Of a stretch of DNA of 34,427 bases, positions 9,301-15,149 are shown piece after piece. Origin of the DNA: Dolichospermum sp. LEGE 00240 (lineage in GTDB: Bacteria; Cyanobacteriota; Cyanobacteriia; Cyanobacteriales; Nostocaceae); the NCBI RefSeq assembly GCF_015207875.1, contig NZ_JADEVZ010000057.1, forward strand, positions 1 to 34,427. The letters run 5' to 3'. Numbering within the stretch: the stretch's first letter is position 1; the number at the start of each line of letters is the position of its first letter. The notes under the pieces are model-generated. The model was not told the origin of the DNA. It saw only the letters and a list, made by a program, of their open reading frames with translations, and searched no databases. The position numbers were made by a program, and so were the translations under genes.

Positions 9301-9346
9301 TCTTGGGTAAGTTGACGGTATCTTTGTATTTTCCAGTTTCGGTCAC
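6329..9346 (-). CDS. ileS: Isoleucyl-tRNA synthetase
   Basis: 1005 aa, class Ia synthetase that charges tRNA-Ile and edits valine. HIGH is at 67-70, KMSKS at 650-654, the editing-domain TTTPWT near 244-249, and a C-terminal zinc knuckle uses C974, C977, C994 and C997. The start is GTG at 9346; the ATG just upstream is followed by an in-frame stop, and MTETGKYKDTVNLPK is the expected N-terminus. The protein is about 45 residues longer than I expect for a cyanobacterial enzyme. The excess is residues 271-315 inside the editing domain, low-complexity and Pro/Arg/Gly-rich, encoded by a palindromic repeat element (separate entry). All catalytic motifs are intact, so the insertion is presumably tolerated. 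A 44-bp piece of its 5' end recurs at 11486-11529. Confidence 0.97.
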   Translation of the reverse strand: MTETGKYKDTVNLPKTNFDMRANAIKREPEIQKFWEENHIYSQLAENNPGELFILHDGPPYANGQLHIGHALNKILKDIINRYHLLQGRKIRYVPGWDCHGLPIELKVLQNMKQAERQNLTPLQLRQKAAEFALKTVDEQRESFKRYGIWGDWENPYLTLKPEYEAAQIGVFGEMFLKGYIYRGLKPVHWSPSSKTALAEAELEYPDGHVSRSIYAAFPVVKVPEGLKASLDGFLPDLGVAVWTTTPWTIPGNLAVAVNGALEYAVVEVEPHPLTPSPQARRGDEKEEVASTPQAGNEEFTSPSLLAERGTEGVRFRYLIVAAELVERLAAVLDCGLTVKAKFAGKDLEHTTYRHPLFDRESPVVVGGDYITTESGTGLVHTAPGHGQEDYIVGQRYGLPILAPVDDSGNFTDEAGKFSGLNVLGDGNQAIIDALSEAGSLLKEEAYPHKYPYDWRTKKPTIFRATEQWFASVAGFREEALKAISSVRWIPAQGENRITPMIAERSDWCISRQRSWGVPIPVFYDEATGEVLLNADTINHVQAIFAEKGSDAWWELSVEELLPETYRNNGKTYRRGTDTMDVWFDSGSSWAAVAKQRPELCYPVDMYLEGSDQHRGWFQSSLLTSVAVNGIAPYKTVLTHGFVLDENGRKMSKSVGNVVDPQLMIQGGTNQKQQPAYGADVLRLWVSSVDYSGDVRLGGNIIKQLADVRNKIRNTARFLLGSLHDFDPQKDAVAFDDLPDLDKYMLHRIREVFNEVTEAFDSFQFFRFFQTVQNFCVVDLSNFYLDVAKDRLYISSADAFRRRSCQTVLQIALENLARAIAPVLCHTAEDIWQFIPYETEYKSVFQAGWVQVDDKWENAELAEFWKTLRRIRGDVNKVLEQARTEKLIGSSLEAIALIYLSDEKLSTAIEPLNVSGNGIDELRYLFLTSSVQLLDTPDALKGLKTLRVQGEDNWDIGVVNAADYEHDGKSYHKCDRCWNYSPHVGESAEHPLLCERCIPALAGEF
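8402..8536. repeat. Palindromic repeat element inserted in frame in ileS
   Basis: Exactly 135 bp (45 codons) of GC-rich repeat. Each end forms its own hairpin (CCCCCTCTC/GAGAGGGGG on the left, CCCCTCC/GGGAGGGG on the right) and the two halves are in inverted orientation relative to each other, around a 50-bp core. The arm CCTCACCCCCT followed by CCCCCTCTCC is an abundant intergenic repeat in Nostoc-type genomes. Here it keeps the ileS frame open and encodes PHPLTPSPQARRG at one end and SPSLLAERGTEGVR at the other. Confidence 0.85.
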
Positions 9347-9515
9347 AGTTTCATGCCTAAATGTAGGTGTGCAGGTTATCCGATCAATTATAGGAGATGG
9401 TATGATTGTAGGGTGCGGTGAGCGATCGCTTTGTTCGCCGAAGGCATCGCTATATTGATCAGATATTTATAGTCATACTTTCAGACAATAGATCACATCT
9501 GTAGGGAAATATTAT
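9303..9515. repeat. Direct repeat copy 1: ileS 5' end and divergent promoter
   Basis: This segment covers the first 15 ileS codons, the ileS leader and the promoter of the plus-strand gene at 9516. Positions 9303-9412 align without gaps to 11486-11595; I count five mismatches in 110. Beyond that the similarity continues with indels almost to the start codon (compare GGGAAATAT with AGGAAATAT). Copy 1 carries an extra HIP1-containing insert at about 9422-9449 that copy 2 lacks. Confidence 0.9.
9347..9515. promoter_or_regulatory. Divergent promoter region ileS / small protein
   Basis: 169 bp between the ileS GTG and the ATG at 9516. It must hold both promoters. A palindromic GCGATCGC-to-GCATCGC dispersed repeat lies at 9422-9450. 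I saw no T-box-like leader on the ileS side. No transcription start can be fixed by eye. Confidence 0.5.
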
Positions 9516-9725
9516 ATGACTGAAGTAATTGAGATCCCCGTTGGTTTGACTTATTTTCAACTTCCTGAAGCTGTGCAAGCACGGTTACAATTTTTATTAG
9601 ATCGTCAAGATGCTGGGGAAGAATTGACTTTAGCCGAAAGAAATGAAGCTGAAGGTTTAGTTGATTTGGCGGAATTTTTATCTTTGCTTTCCTTGCGTTC
9701 TCAGCGTATCATGCGGGCGGGATAA
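9516..9725 (+). CDS. Conserved small protein encoded with an HNH nuclease
   Basis: 69 aa, acidic and leucine-rich, probably all-helical (AVQARLQFLLDRQDAGEELTLAERNEAEGL is the visible character: helix, turn, helix). No catalytic or metal-binding residues, no signal or membrane segment. GTAGGG lies a few bases ahead of the ATG. Its stop TAA is followed immediately by the ATG of the HNH gene, so the two are almost certainly co-translated. I recall this pairing from other cyanobacteria; an antitoxin-like or regulatory partner of the nuclease is possible but unproven. Confidence 0.75.
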   Translation: MTEVIEIPVGLTYFQLPEAVQARLQFLLDRQDAGEELTLAERNEAEGLVDLAEFLSLLSLRSQRIMRAG

Positions 9726-10091
9726 ATGGGGAAAATTGCAAGTTCGCTACGTCAATTAGTTATGCAGCGTGCAAAATTTAGGTGTGAATATTGTTGTTTG
9801 TCTCAAGCAGGACAAGCTGCAACATTTCACATAGATCATATTATTCCGGTTGTGGCTGGTGGTGGAACAACATCTGATAATTTAGCTCTTGCTTGTGTGT
9901 CATGCTCACTGCGTAAATCTGCTAGACAAACAGTAACAGATCCAGAAACAAAAAAAGAAGTATCTATTTTTAATCCCCGTCAACAAGTATGGACAGAAAA
10001 CTTTCGCTGGGATGATGTGAGAGTGGTAGGATTAACAGCTACAGGAAGAGGAACTGTTGAAGCATTGAAAATGAATCGGGCGATGCTTTGA
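9726..10091 (+). CDS. HNH endonuclease
   Basis: 121 aa. A complete HNH module is visible: zinc ligands C20 and C23 (CEYC), catalytic H35-I-D-H38, N52 (SDNLAL) and the second zinc pair C57 and C60 (CVSC). The C-terminal 50 residues (FNPRQQVWTENFRWDDVRVVGLTATGRGTVEALKMNR) form the tail usual for small cyanobacterial HNH proteins. It should cleave DNA with a divalent metal; the target is unknown. It follows the 69-aa gene with no gap. A free-standing HNH nuclease may be part of a defence, toxin or mobile function. Confidence 0.92.
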   Translation: MGKIASSLRQLVMQRAKFRCEYCCLSQAGQAATFHIDHIIPVVAGGGTTSDNLALACVSCSLRKSARQTVTDPETKKEVSIFNPRQQVWTENFRWDDVRVVGLTATGRGTVEALKMNRAML

Positions 10092-10124
10092 GTCTTAATT
10101 ATTATTTCTATAGGAGAGAAATTG

Positions 10125-10733
10125 GTGAGCATAGATAAACTTTTGGAGCAGGTAGTTAGTCAGGTATTAGCATTAGTAACCTTTTTCGCTTTCCCTGTAA
10201 TCCAATATTTTCTACTCAAGTGGACAGTAAGACAAGAAGGACTACCGAGGCTTGGATACTTGCCAGAGTATGGTTTTAGATTGGTCATTCGGAACATACC
10301 TCGAAAAAGACTTTTAAAGAATATTAAATATAAAGTTTTTCTCAGAAGCCTTATTCCACCATCTAAAGGTTCTACAGCTTATACTTTCTATGATACTGAT
10401 ATTCTCTATAAAGAAGAATTATTTGTTTTTCACAATTCAGACCAAACTATGTTAAGCTTTCAATTACAGGGAGATAAAGAAGATAATATTGACTTTGTTA
10501 TCACAGATAAATTGGGCAACAAGATTCAAAATGAAATCTCAATAAAAAATTTTGAAAAGCTGATTTGTGATTATTCAGCAACAGTTGAGAATTTCTTTAA
10601 CTTTGACGTTCAAATTGAAAAACGAGTTGTTATTCAATCTTCTTCTTTGGTCAAAATGTGGCAGGAAACTCATTTAGGATGTGACAAATTCAAAGAATTT
10701 AATGTTGACCACATACTAACTCCTGGTTATTAG
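10125..10733 (+). CDS. Unknown protein with one N-terminal membrane segment
   Basis: About 202 aa from GTG at 10125 (TTG at 10122 is the alternative); TAGGAGAG at 10111-10118 fits the GTG best. Residues about 8-30 (QVVSQVLALVTFFAFPVIQY) form one membrane helix; the rest is a soluble, charged domain of mixed strands and helices. I do not recognise the family. Lower GC and AT-ending codons resemble other accessory genes here. It lies 30 bp after the HNH gene and may share its transcript. Confidence 0.6.
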   Translation: MSIDKLLEQVVSQVLALVTFFAFPVIQYFLLKWTVRQEGLPRLGYLPEYGFRLVIRNIPRKRLLKNIKYKVFLRSLIPPSKGSTAYTFYDTDILYKEELFVFHNSDQTMLSFQLQGDKEDNIDFVITDKLGNKIQNEISIKNFEKLICDYSATVENFFNFDVQIEKRVVIQSSSLVKMWQETHLGCDKFKEFNVDHILTPGY

Positions 10734-10749
10734 TGCAATAATAGCAATC

Positions 10750-10836
10750 GTAGGTTGGGTTGAGGAACGAAACCCAACACTACTTATTCGTATTTTATAA
10801 TTAATGTTGGGTTTCATTTCATTCAGCCCAACCTAC
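10750..10836. repeat. REP-like inverted repeat at the 3' side of the RAYT gene
   Basis: Outer arms GTAGGTTGGG (10750-10759) and CCCAACCTAC (10827-10836) are perfect inverses. Inner arms at 10766-10778 and 10806-10818 (AACGAAACCCAAC and its near-inverse) add a second stem. The right arm overlaps the last codons of the RAYT reading frame. This GTAGGTTGGGTT family is abundant in filamentous cyanobacteria. Confidence 0.85.
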
Positions 10837-11376
10837 TCGTTGCCAATATCATCATCAAAAATAATTTCCTCACCCGCACCCCACATCATGTCATATATAC
10901 CTTGACGCACAGCCCGATGAAAACTTGAATATTCCCAATCCTTTGGTGCTGTTACCAAACCATGTTTCACAGGATTATAATGAATATATTCAACGTGATG
11001 AAAGAAAATCTATTTCATCTCTAATTAAATGTTCCCAAAAACGATATTGCCATATAGCCCGTTGTTTCTTCTTTTTTCTAGATATAGATATATTTTCTGG
11101 TGAAATAGTTTCACATTGACGACTAAAATAACTTTTAATTAAACGCCAACGGGTAGAAAAATCCTGATCATTTTCTGGTAAAGTCCAAATGCAGTGGAGA
11201 TGATCAGGTAAAATAACAACAGCATCTATAATAAATGGATGTTTCTGCATTACATAACTAAAAGCATCTCTTAATAAAGAAACATTGTTTGGTAAACATA
11301 ATATTTTTTGTCTTTTCTCTGTCACCACTGTAAAAAAGTACGTTCCTCCTGCCACTTTGGCGCGGCGATATTCCAT
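10833..11376 (-). pseudogene. REP-associated tyrosine transposase (RAYT, IS200-like), frameshifted
   Basis: The first 119 residues are a standard RAYT: GGTYFFTVVT, then the metal-binding HUH-type pair H59/H61 in ILPDHLHCIW, then WEHLIRDEIDF. The frame then ends early at LSSR. In the next frame the missing C-terminus continues at once: HHVEYIHYNPVKHGLV, with the presumed catalytic Tyr of IHYNP, then DWEYSSFHRAVRQG and a stop at 10833-10835. One extra base (G at about 11004 on the plus strand) in an A-rich run explains the break exactly. Full length would be about 180 aa. Both flanks carry GTAGGTTGGGTT palindromes, as expected for a transposase acting on REP elements. It is most simply an inactivated gene; slippage at the T-rich stretch is an unlikely alternative. 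Confidence 0.9.
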
Positions 11377-11377
11377 A

Positions 11378-11436
11378 CTATAAATATCCTGTGAATAAAG
11401 TTGTGTTTTATGATCTTAATTTTACCCCGTAGGTTG
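11378..11436. repeat. Direct repeat, RAYT upstream flank (copy 1)
   Basis: The 59 bp just upstream of the RAYT start recur at 13268-13326 in the same orientation. The core AATAAAG-TTGTGTTTTATGATCTT and ACCCCGTAGGTTG are shared, with a few mismatches mostly between 11388 and 11393. The repeats bracket the ileS-end copy and the toxin-antitoxin operon. Confidence 0.8.
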
Positions 11437-11457
11437 GGTTGACGTATGTTACCCAAC
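11433..11457. repeat. Short REP-like hairpin upstream of the RAYT gene
   Basis: GTTGGGT (11433-11439) and ACCCAAC (11451-11457) pair around an 11-base loop, directly after CCCGTAG. It is the same GTAGGTTGGGTT motif as the element at 10750-10836, so the RAYT gene is bracketed by related palindromes. Confidence 0.7.
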
Positions 11458-11485
11458 ATTAATTATCATATCCTGATGGGTGATT

Positions 11486-11662
11486 TTGGGTAAGTTGACA
11501 GTATCTTTGTATTTTCCAGTTTCGGTTACAGTTTCATGCCTAAATGTAGGTGTGTAGGTTATCCGATCAATTATAGAAAATGGTATGATTGTAGGACGGG
11601 GTGATTGCTATCTTAATCAGTTATTTGATAGTCATATTTATTCATAGATTGAGGAAATATCA
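11486..11662. repeat. Direct repeat copy 2: displaced ileS 5' end and promoter
   Basis: A second copy of 9303-9515, in the same orientation. It carries the first 15 ileS codons (11486-11529) with the GTG start changed to GTA, so it cannot be expressed as ileS, and then the promoter-side DNA up to the ATG at 11663. The four-gene operon that follows therefore has the same upstream DNA as the gene at 9516. Confidence 0.9.
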
Positions 11663-12046
11663 ATGGTAATTGTAGAAAAGCTAGATATTATTAAAGATAC
11701 CAAATTGAATTGTTACTCAGTAGTTGTACAATTTACAGTAGGAGAATATTTGAATATGGTAAAACTTGCATCCTATCAAGATGACGACATAGAAGGTTAT
11801 TTTAAATCAGGAAAAGATTTATTTAGTAGTCAACCAGCTTGTGTTGGTTTTGTAACTGCGATCGCTTTAACAATATTAGGTAGACCTGGAAATGAATATA
11901 CAGCAGAAAAGCAAAATCAAAAATGGCAGGAAATAAAAATAAATGCTGATAGGCTCTTGCAAAAATTATCAAATTTAAATAACCAACAAATAGGAGAATT
12001 TTTAGATTTTTTTACTTATATAAAATCACCCACAATAGACTTATGA
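11663..12046 (+). CDS. Unknown protein, first gene of a four-gene coupled operon
   Basis: 127 aa, not recognised. The N-terminal half is strand-rich (VIVEKLDIIKDTKLNCYSV), the middle has a hydrophobic stretch (ACVGFVTAIALTILG at 59-73) too short and polar to be certain of a membrane helix, and the C-terminus is helical. GAGGAAATATCA precedes the ATG. The stop TGA overlaps the next ATG (ATGA), indicating coupling to the RHH gene. Its promoter DNA is the duplicated ileS upstream region. Confidence 0.65.
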   Translation: MVIVEKLDIIKDTKLNCYSVVVQFTVGEYLNMVKLASYQDDDIEGYFKSGKDLFSSQPACVGFVTAIALTILGRPGNEYTAEKQNQKWQEIKINADRLLQKLSNLNNQQIGEFLDFFTYIKSPTIDL

Positions 12047-12297
12047 AACTAACCCTCAGCTTACCACCAGAATTAGAACAGTATTTAACACAGCAAGCAC
12101 AACAGCAAGGACTTTCTGTGGAAACTTATACATTACAATTACTACAAAAATCTATTTTCCAATTAGAGAAAAATTCATCTCTTGAAGAAACACCCACAGA
12201 AATTGTCATTGAAGGTATTCATCAGGGAATAAAAGAAGCATTAAGTGGACAAACTATACCCCTTTCACAAATGTGGGAAGGAATAGATGCAGAATAA
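12043..12297 (+). CDS. Ribbon-helix-helix-type antitoxin
   Basis: 84 aa. MKLTLSLPPELEQYLTQQAQ is the beta-strand plus first helix of a RHH (CopG/Arc-like) DNA-binding fold, and GLSVETYTLQLLQKSI the second helix. The C-terminal half (about 45-84) is the kind of extended tail that wraps the toxin. The next gene encodes a RelE/ParE-like toxin and overlaps it by 11 bp, the usual antitoxin-first order. It probably autorepresses the operon, as the family does (inference). Confidence 0.75.
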   Translation: MKLTLSLPPELEQYLTQQAQQQGLSVETYTLQLLQKSIFQLEKNSSLEETPTEIVIEGIHQGIKEALSGQTIPLSQMWEGIDAE

Positions 12298-12664
12298 TAA
12301 TGAACCACTACTAATTGAAATTGCTCTTACTCCTCGTTTTCAAAGGGATTTAAGAGAACTGGCTAAACGCTATCGTTCAATTCGTAGTGATGTTCAACCT
12401 TTAATTGATCAACTACAAGCAGGTGAAATTCCTGGAGATAGAATTGCGGGAATTAAATATCAAGTTTTCAAAGTTCGTATTAAAAATAGTAACATTCAAA
12501 AAGGAAAAAGTGGAGGATATAGGGTGATTTATTATCTGAAAAATGCTCAAGGAATTATACTCACTACAATTTATTCTAAATCTGATCTGACAGATGTGAG
12601 TAATGAAATAATTGAACAAGCAATAGCTCAATATGAAGAAGGAAAGACAATTCTAGATGACTAA
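12287..12664 (+). CDS. RelE/ParE-superfamily toxin
   Basis: 125 aa. LTPRFQRDLRELAKRYRSI is the N-terminal helical pair, LQAGEIPGDRI the turn, and FKVRIKNSNIQKGKSGGYRVIYYL the central sheet with the conserved R and Y of this superfamily; the end (ILTTIYSKSDLTDVSNEII) completes the fold. Such proteins are mostly ribosome-dependent mRNA interferases or gyrase inhibitors; which applies here cannot be told from sequence. It overlaps the RHH gene upstream and the DUF4926 gene downstream. Confidence 0.85.
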   Translation: MQNNNEPLLIEIALTPRFQRDLRELAKRYRSIRSDVQPLIDQLQAGEIPGDRIAGIKYQVFKVRIKNSNIQKGKSGGYRVIYYLKNAQGIILTTIYSKSDLTDVSNEIIEQAIAQYEEGKTILDD

Positions 12665-12905
12665 AAGTATGCCCCAATTACTAGACGTAGTAGCATTAAC
12701 AGTGGATTTACCTGAATATAACTTGTTACGTGGTCAAGTTGGTACAATAGTTGAATTATTAGCCGATGGTGCTGCGTTTGAAGTAGAATTTAGCGATCGC
12801 AATGGAAAAACTTATGAATCTGTTGGGTTGCGTCTAGAGCAAATTATGGTGTTACATTTTGAGCCAGTATCACCTAATTTATTGCCGGAAATGGTTACAG
12901 CGTAA
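12657..12905 (+). CDS. DUF4926 small protein
   Basis: 82 aa. LLDVVALTVDLPEYNLLRGQVGTIVELL followed by FEVEFSDRNGKTY is the DUF4926 pattern, a small SH3-like beta barrel. Genes of this kind are common beside toxin-antitoxin genes in cyanobacteria; the function is unknown. The ATG overlaps the toxin stop by 8 bp, so it belongs to the same transcript. Confidence 0.8.
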   Translation: MTKSMPQLLDVVALTVDLPEYNLLRGQVGTIVELLADGAAFEVEFSDRNGKTYESVGLRLEQIMVLHFEPVSPNLLPEMVTA

Positions 12906-12914
12906 ATAACTTTT

Positions 12915-13160
12915 TCACAGTTCAATTTGCCTTTGCAACTCTAGTAATCTTTGTTCTTCAATCTCATGATCGAGCTTTTGTAAAAGTATAGTTTCTTCAG
13001 CATTCGCAATACCAGCAAATTGCATAAAATCTACATTTTTTCGATGCAATAATTGTTGACGCTGTGCTAATTGCTGGAAAATCAGTTGAACAATTTGATT
13101 CTGTTCATCTTCAGGTAGCCGTGAGACGACAGCATAAGCTTGTTGTAAGAGATTAGTCAT
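12915..13160 (-). CDS. Small orphan antitoxin-like protein
   Basis: 81 aa, helical and charged, convergent with the DUF4926 gene. The N-terminus (YAVVSRLPEDEQNQIVQLIFQQL) resembles the short helical proteins of cyanobacteria that often accompany PIN or RelE toxins; the C-terminus is glutamate/leucine-rich. No toxin gene is adjacent on its strand, so it is either an orphan or unrelated. I cannot assign a family with confidence. Confidence 0.55.
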   Translation of the reverse strand: MTNLLQQAYAVVSRLPEDEQNQIVQLIFQQLAQRQQLLHRKNVDFMQFAGIANAEETILLQKLDHEIEEQRLLELQRQIEL

Positions 13161-13460
13161 AGTTAGTTTTTTGTCGCCATTATCAAAAATTTTGGTAAGT
13201 TGATAAAACTAGATTCATTTTATCACAAACATTTTATCTTTCATAAGAAAACTTTATTTTTTATTACCTATAAATATATTTTAAATAAAGTTGTGTTTTA
13301 TGATCTTGATATTACCCCGTAGGTTGACACAAGAAAACCCGACCCAGTAAAATCATGGAAATATCCGGTTATATTTGATCTTCATCCCCAAAAAATTAAT
13401 GATGAACAAAGCGATCGCAACAGGTGTAAGATCAGTATCAGAAAGTTATACAAAAGTTCT
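13161..13460. other. Intergenic region with displaced RAYT flank
   Basis: 300 bp without a gene. AT-rich near 13200-13280; the second copy of the RAYT upstream flank is at 13268-13326; a HIP1 octamer is near 13410. The promoter for the peptidoglycan-binding gene should lie in the last 100 bases. Confidence 0.6.
13268..13326. repeat. Direct repeat, RAYT upstream flank (copy 2)
   Basis: The same-orientation copy of 11378-11436, offset 1890 bp. After ACCCCGTAGGTTG the two copies diverge at once (ACACAAG here), so the boundary is sharp. No RAYT gene lies next to this copy. Confidence 0.8.
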
Positions 13461-14225
13461 ATGAAAAATACTTGGATAGCCAGTATTCCCAAAATGAGCG
13501 CAAATTGTTGGTATTCCTTAATCTTGTTAACCACAACACCCACCTTAATTACTGCCACTGCGTTCATTTCCACAGCAACACCACTCAAAATTGCCCAAGT
13601 CAACACAGACATTAAAATTGATCGTCCCCCCCTTAACATGAGTAGTCAAGGTGAACGAGTTACCGAACTTCAAGCCGCTTTGAAACTTTTAGGATTTTAT
13701 TCGGGTGCTGTAGATGGTAAATATCAACAGAGTACAGTCATTGCTGTTGCCCAATTTCAACAAGCTGCCGGTTTAAACTCCACTGGTAATGTAGATAAGA
13801 TCACATGGCAAAAACTATTTCCCAGCCCATCAAATATTACCGCTACCACAGCTAAAGCCAGTAGTTTTACAACTGTTCCCACCCAACCTGCAAGAGTTAC
13901 AAAACCACCAATTACCAAACGCCCAACCACCAAAAATCCACAAAATACCAGCATTCAACCCACTCCTCCCAATCAACAAATGCCCGGTATCCAATATACT
14001 GACGAAGGGTGGCCAATTTTGCGTTTACGCATGAGTGGTGCAGAAGTGATTAAATTGCAAAAACAACTACAAAATTTGGGGTTTTTAAATGGTAAAATAG
14101 ATGGATATTTCGGACTATCCACAGAAGCCGCAGTCAAAGCGGCACAAATCCGTTATGGACTAAAACCTGATGGTGTAGTCGGTGCTGGTACATGGAAAGT
14201 TTTCTTAAAACGCACTTCCCCATAA
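13461..14225 (+). CDS. Exported protein with two peptidoglycan-binding domains
   Basis: 254 aa. A hydrophobic stretch near 18-37 suggests a signal sequence or anchor. Two PG_binding_1 domains follow: about 60-115 (GERVTELQAALKLLGFYSGAVDG, AVAQFQQAAGL) and about 188-250 (GAEVIKLQKQLQNLGFLNGKIDG, YFGLSTEAAVKAAQIRYGL). Between them lies a Thr/Pro/Lys-rich linker (about 118-175). There is no catalytic domain, so it should bind cell-wall glycan or peptide and tether or measure, not cleave. It is followed 9 bp later by the holin-like gene. Confidence 0.9.
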   Translation: MKNTWIASIPKMSANCWYSLILLTTTPTLITATAFISTATPLKIAQVNTDIKIDRPPLNMSSQGERVTELQAALKLLGFYSGAVDGKYQQSTVIAVAQFQQAAGLNSTGNVDKITWQKLFPSPSNITATTAKASSFTTVPTQPARVTKPPITKRPTTKNPQNTSIQPTPPNQQMPGIQYTDEGWPILRLRMSGAEVIKLQKQLQNLGFLNGKIDGYFGLSTEAAVKAAQIRYGLKPDGVVGAGTWKVFLKRTSP

Positions 14226-14234
14226 CATTAAACT

Positions 14235-14588
14235 ATGAAGCACTTTATTTTAACTTGGCTTGGTACTGCGGTAGCATTGTTAATTACTTCTAAAATTGTC
14301 CCCGGAATTATACTCACAAGTTTTTCTGCTGCTTTAATTGCCGCTATTGTCATTGGTTTAGTCAATGCCATTATTCGGCCAATTTTGCAGATTTTAGCAT
14401 TTCCCCTCACCTTAATAACTTTAGGTTTATTTACCCTAGTGATTAATGGTTTAACTCTATGGTTTGCCAGTGCCATAACTCCTGGTTATGGTTTTGAAAT
14501 TCGGGGTTTTATTCCAGCTTTTTTAGGTTCAATTGTTCTATCAGTTGTCTCTGGTATTATTAACCAAATAGTTAATGTCGTTGACTAA
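14235..14588 (+). CDS. Holin-like four-helix membrane protein (phage holin superfamily IV type)
   Basis: 117 aa, almost all membrane: about four helices (WLGTAVALLITSKIVPGI, AALIAAIVIGLVNAII, ILAFPLTLITLGLFTLVING, and FLGSIVLSVVSGIINQIV). NAIIRPIL and the ITLGLFTLVINGL run are the signature of the widespread small family named after a mycobacteriophage holin. In ordinary bacterial chromosomes these are not prophage genes and the role is unknown. It may be co-transcribed with the peptidoglycan-binding gene. Its 3' end overlaps the convergent CbiG-like gene by 17 bp. Confidence 0.88.
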   Translation: MKHFILTWLGTAVALLITSKIVPGIILTSFSAALIAAIVIGLVNAIIRPILQILAFPLTLITLGLFTLVINGLTLWFASAITPGYGFEIRGFIPAFLGSIVLSVVSGIINQIVNVVD

Positions 14589-15015
14589 ATATTAGTTTTT
14601 CATCACTTTTAGCCACAGCTACTGTTACTGCTCCTATTTCCCCTGATAATCGGAAAATCTGTTTAGGAACTAATAATGTTATTTCCGCAGATGTGATTTC
14701 CGAAGCTGCAAGAATAGCTGAAGCCTCGGCTACACTAGATGTTCCCAGTAATTTAGTAATAGTATTATTAGGATGGGGAACAAGTACACTATTTAAAAGT
14801 TCAGCACTAAAGACTTTTAAAGGTAACTTTTCTAAGTTACAAAATTCTAATAAACCAATTTCTGAGGCTTTTTTATCAATAGTTGCAATTCCCGATATTT
14901 CACTGTATATAAGTTGGTATTCTTGAAAAACTTGTTTAATTGCAGTATTAATTAGTTGCTGAGAAACCCCCTTTTGGCAACCAATTCCCACCCATAATTT
15001 TCTTTTTTCTGCCAC
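14572..15015 (-). CDS. Cobalamin biosynthesis protein, CbiG C-terminal domain
   Basis: About 147 aa from GTG at 15015 (MAEKRKLWVGIGCQKG); a TTG at 15096 would add 27 residues partly encoded by a repeat-like stretch (CGCAAAGAGGCAAAG) and is less likely. GIGCQKGVSQQLI, SEISGIATIDKKASEIGL, FSAELLNSVLVPHP and the late SVAEASAILAA identify the CbiG/CobE C-terminal fold. In the pathway CbiG opens the ring-A lactone of cobalt-precorrin-5A; C-domain-only proteins are common in cyanobacteria, where their exact step is less clear. No other cobalamin gene is near. Confidence 0.8.
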   Translation of the reverse strand: MAEKRKLWVGIGCQKGVSQQLINTAIKQVFQEYQLIYSEISGIATIDKKASEIGLLEFCNLEKLPLKVFSAELLNSVLVPHPNNTITKLLGTSSVAEASAILAASEITSAEITLLVPKQIFRLSGEIGAVTVAVAKSDEKLIFSQRH

Positions 15016-15149
15016 ATTATCCACTTTGTTTTTTAATATTGATTGATTCTCTTTGGTTATCCTATTTTGGACTGTTAAATTTACTGTTTCGCGCAAAGAG
15101 GCAAAGGAAGAAATAGATTAATTTGGAAATCCTATCTACTTCTAAGCTG

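Noticed and set aside
10990-11020. Programmed frameshift in the RAYT gene
   Set aside because: A single extra base in a T-rich run is the simpler reading. RAYT genes are not known to me to use frameshifting, and no stimulatory structure is evident.
14235-14588. Holin-like gene as evidence of a prophage
   Set aside because: This four-helix family is common in ordinary chromosomes, and no lysin, capsid or terminase genes are near.
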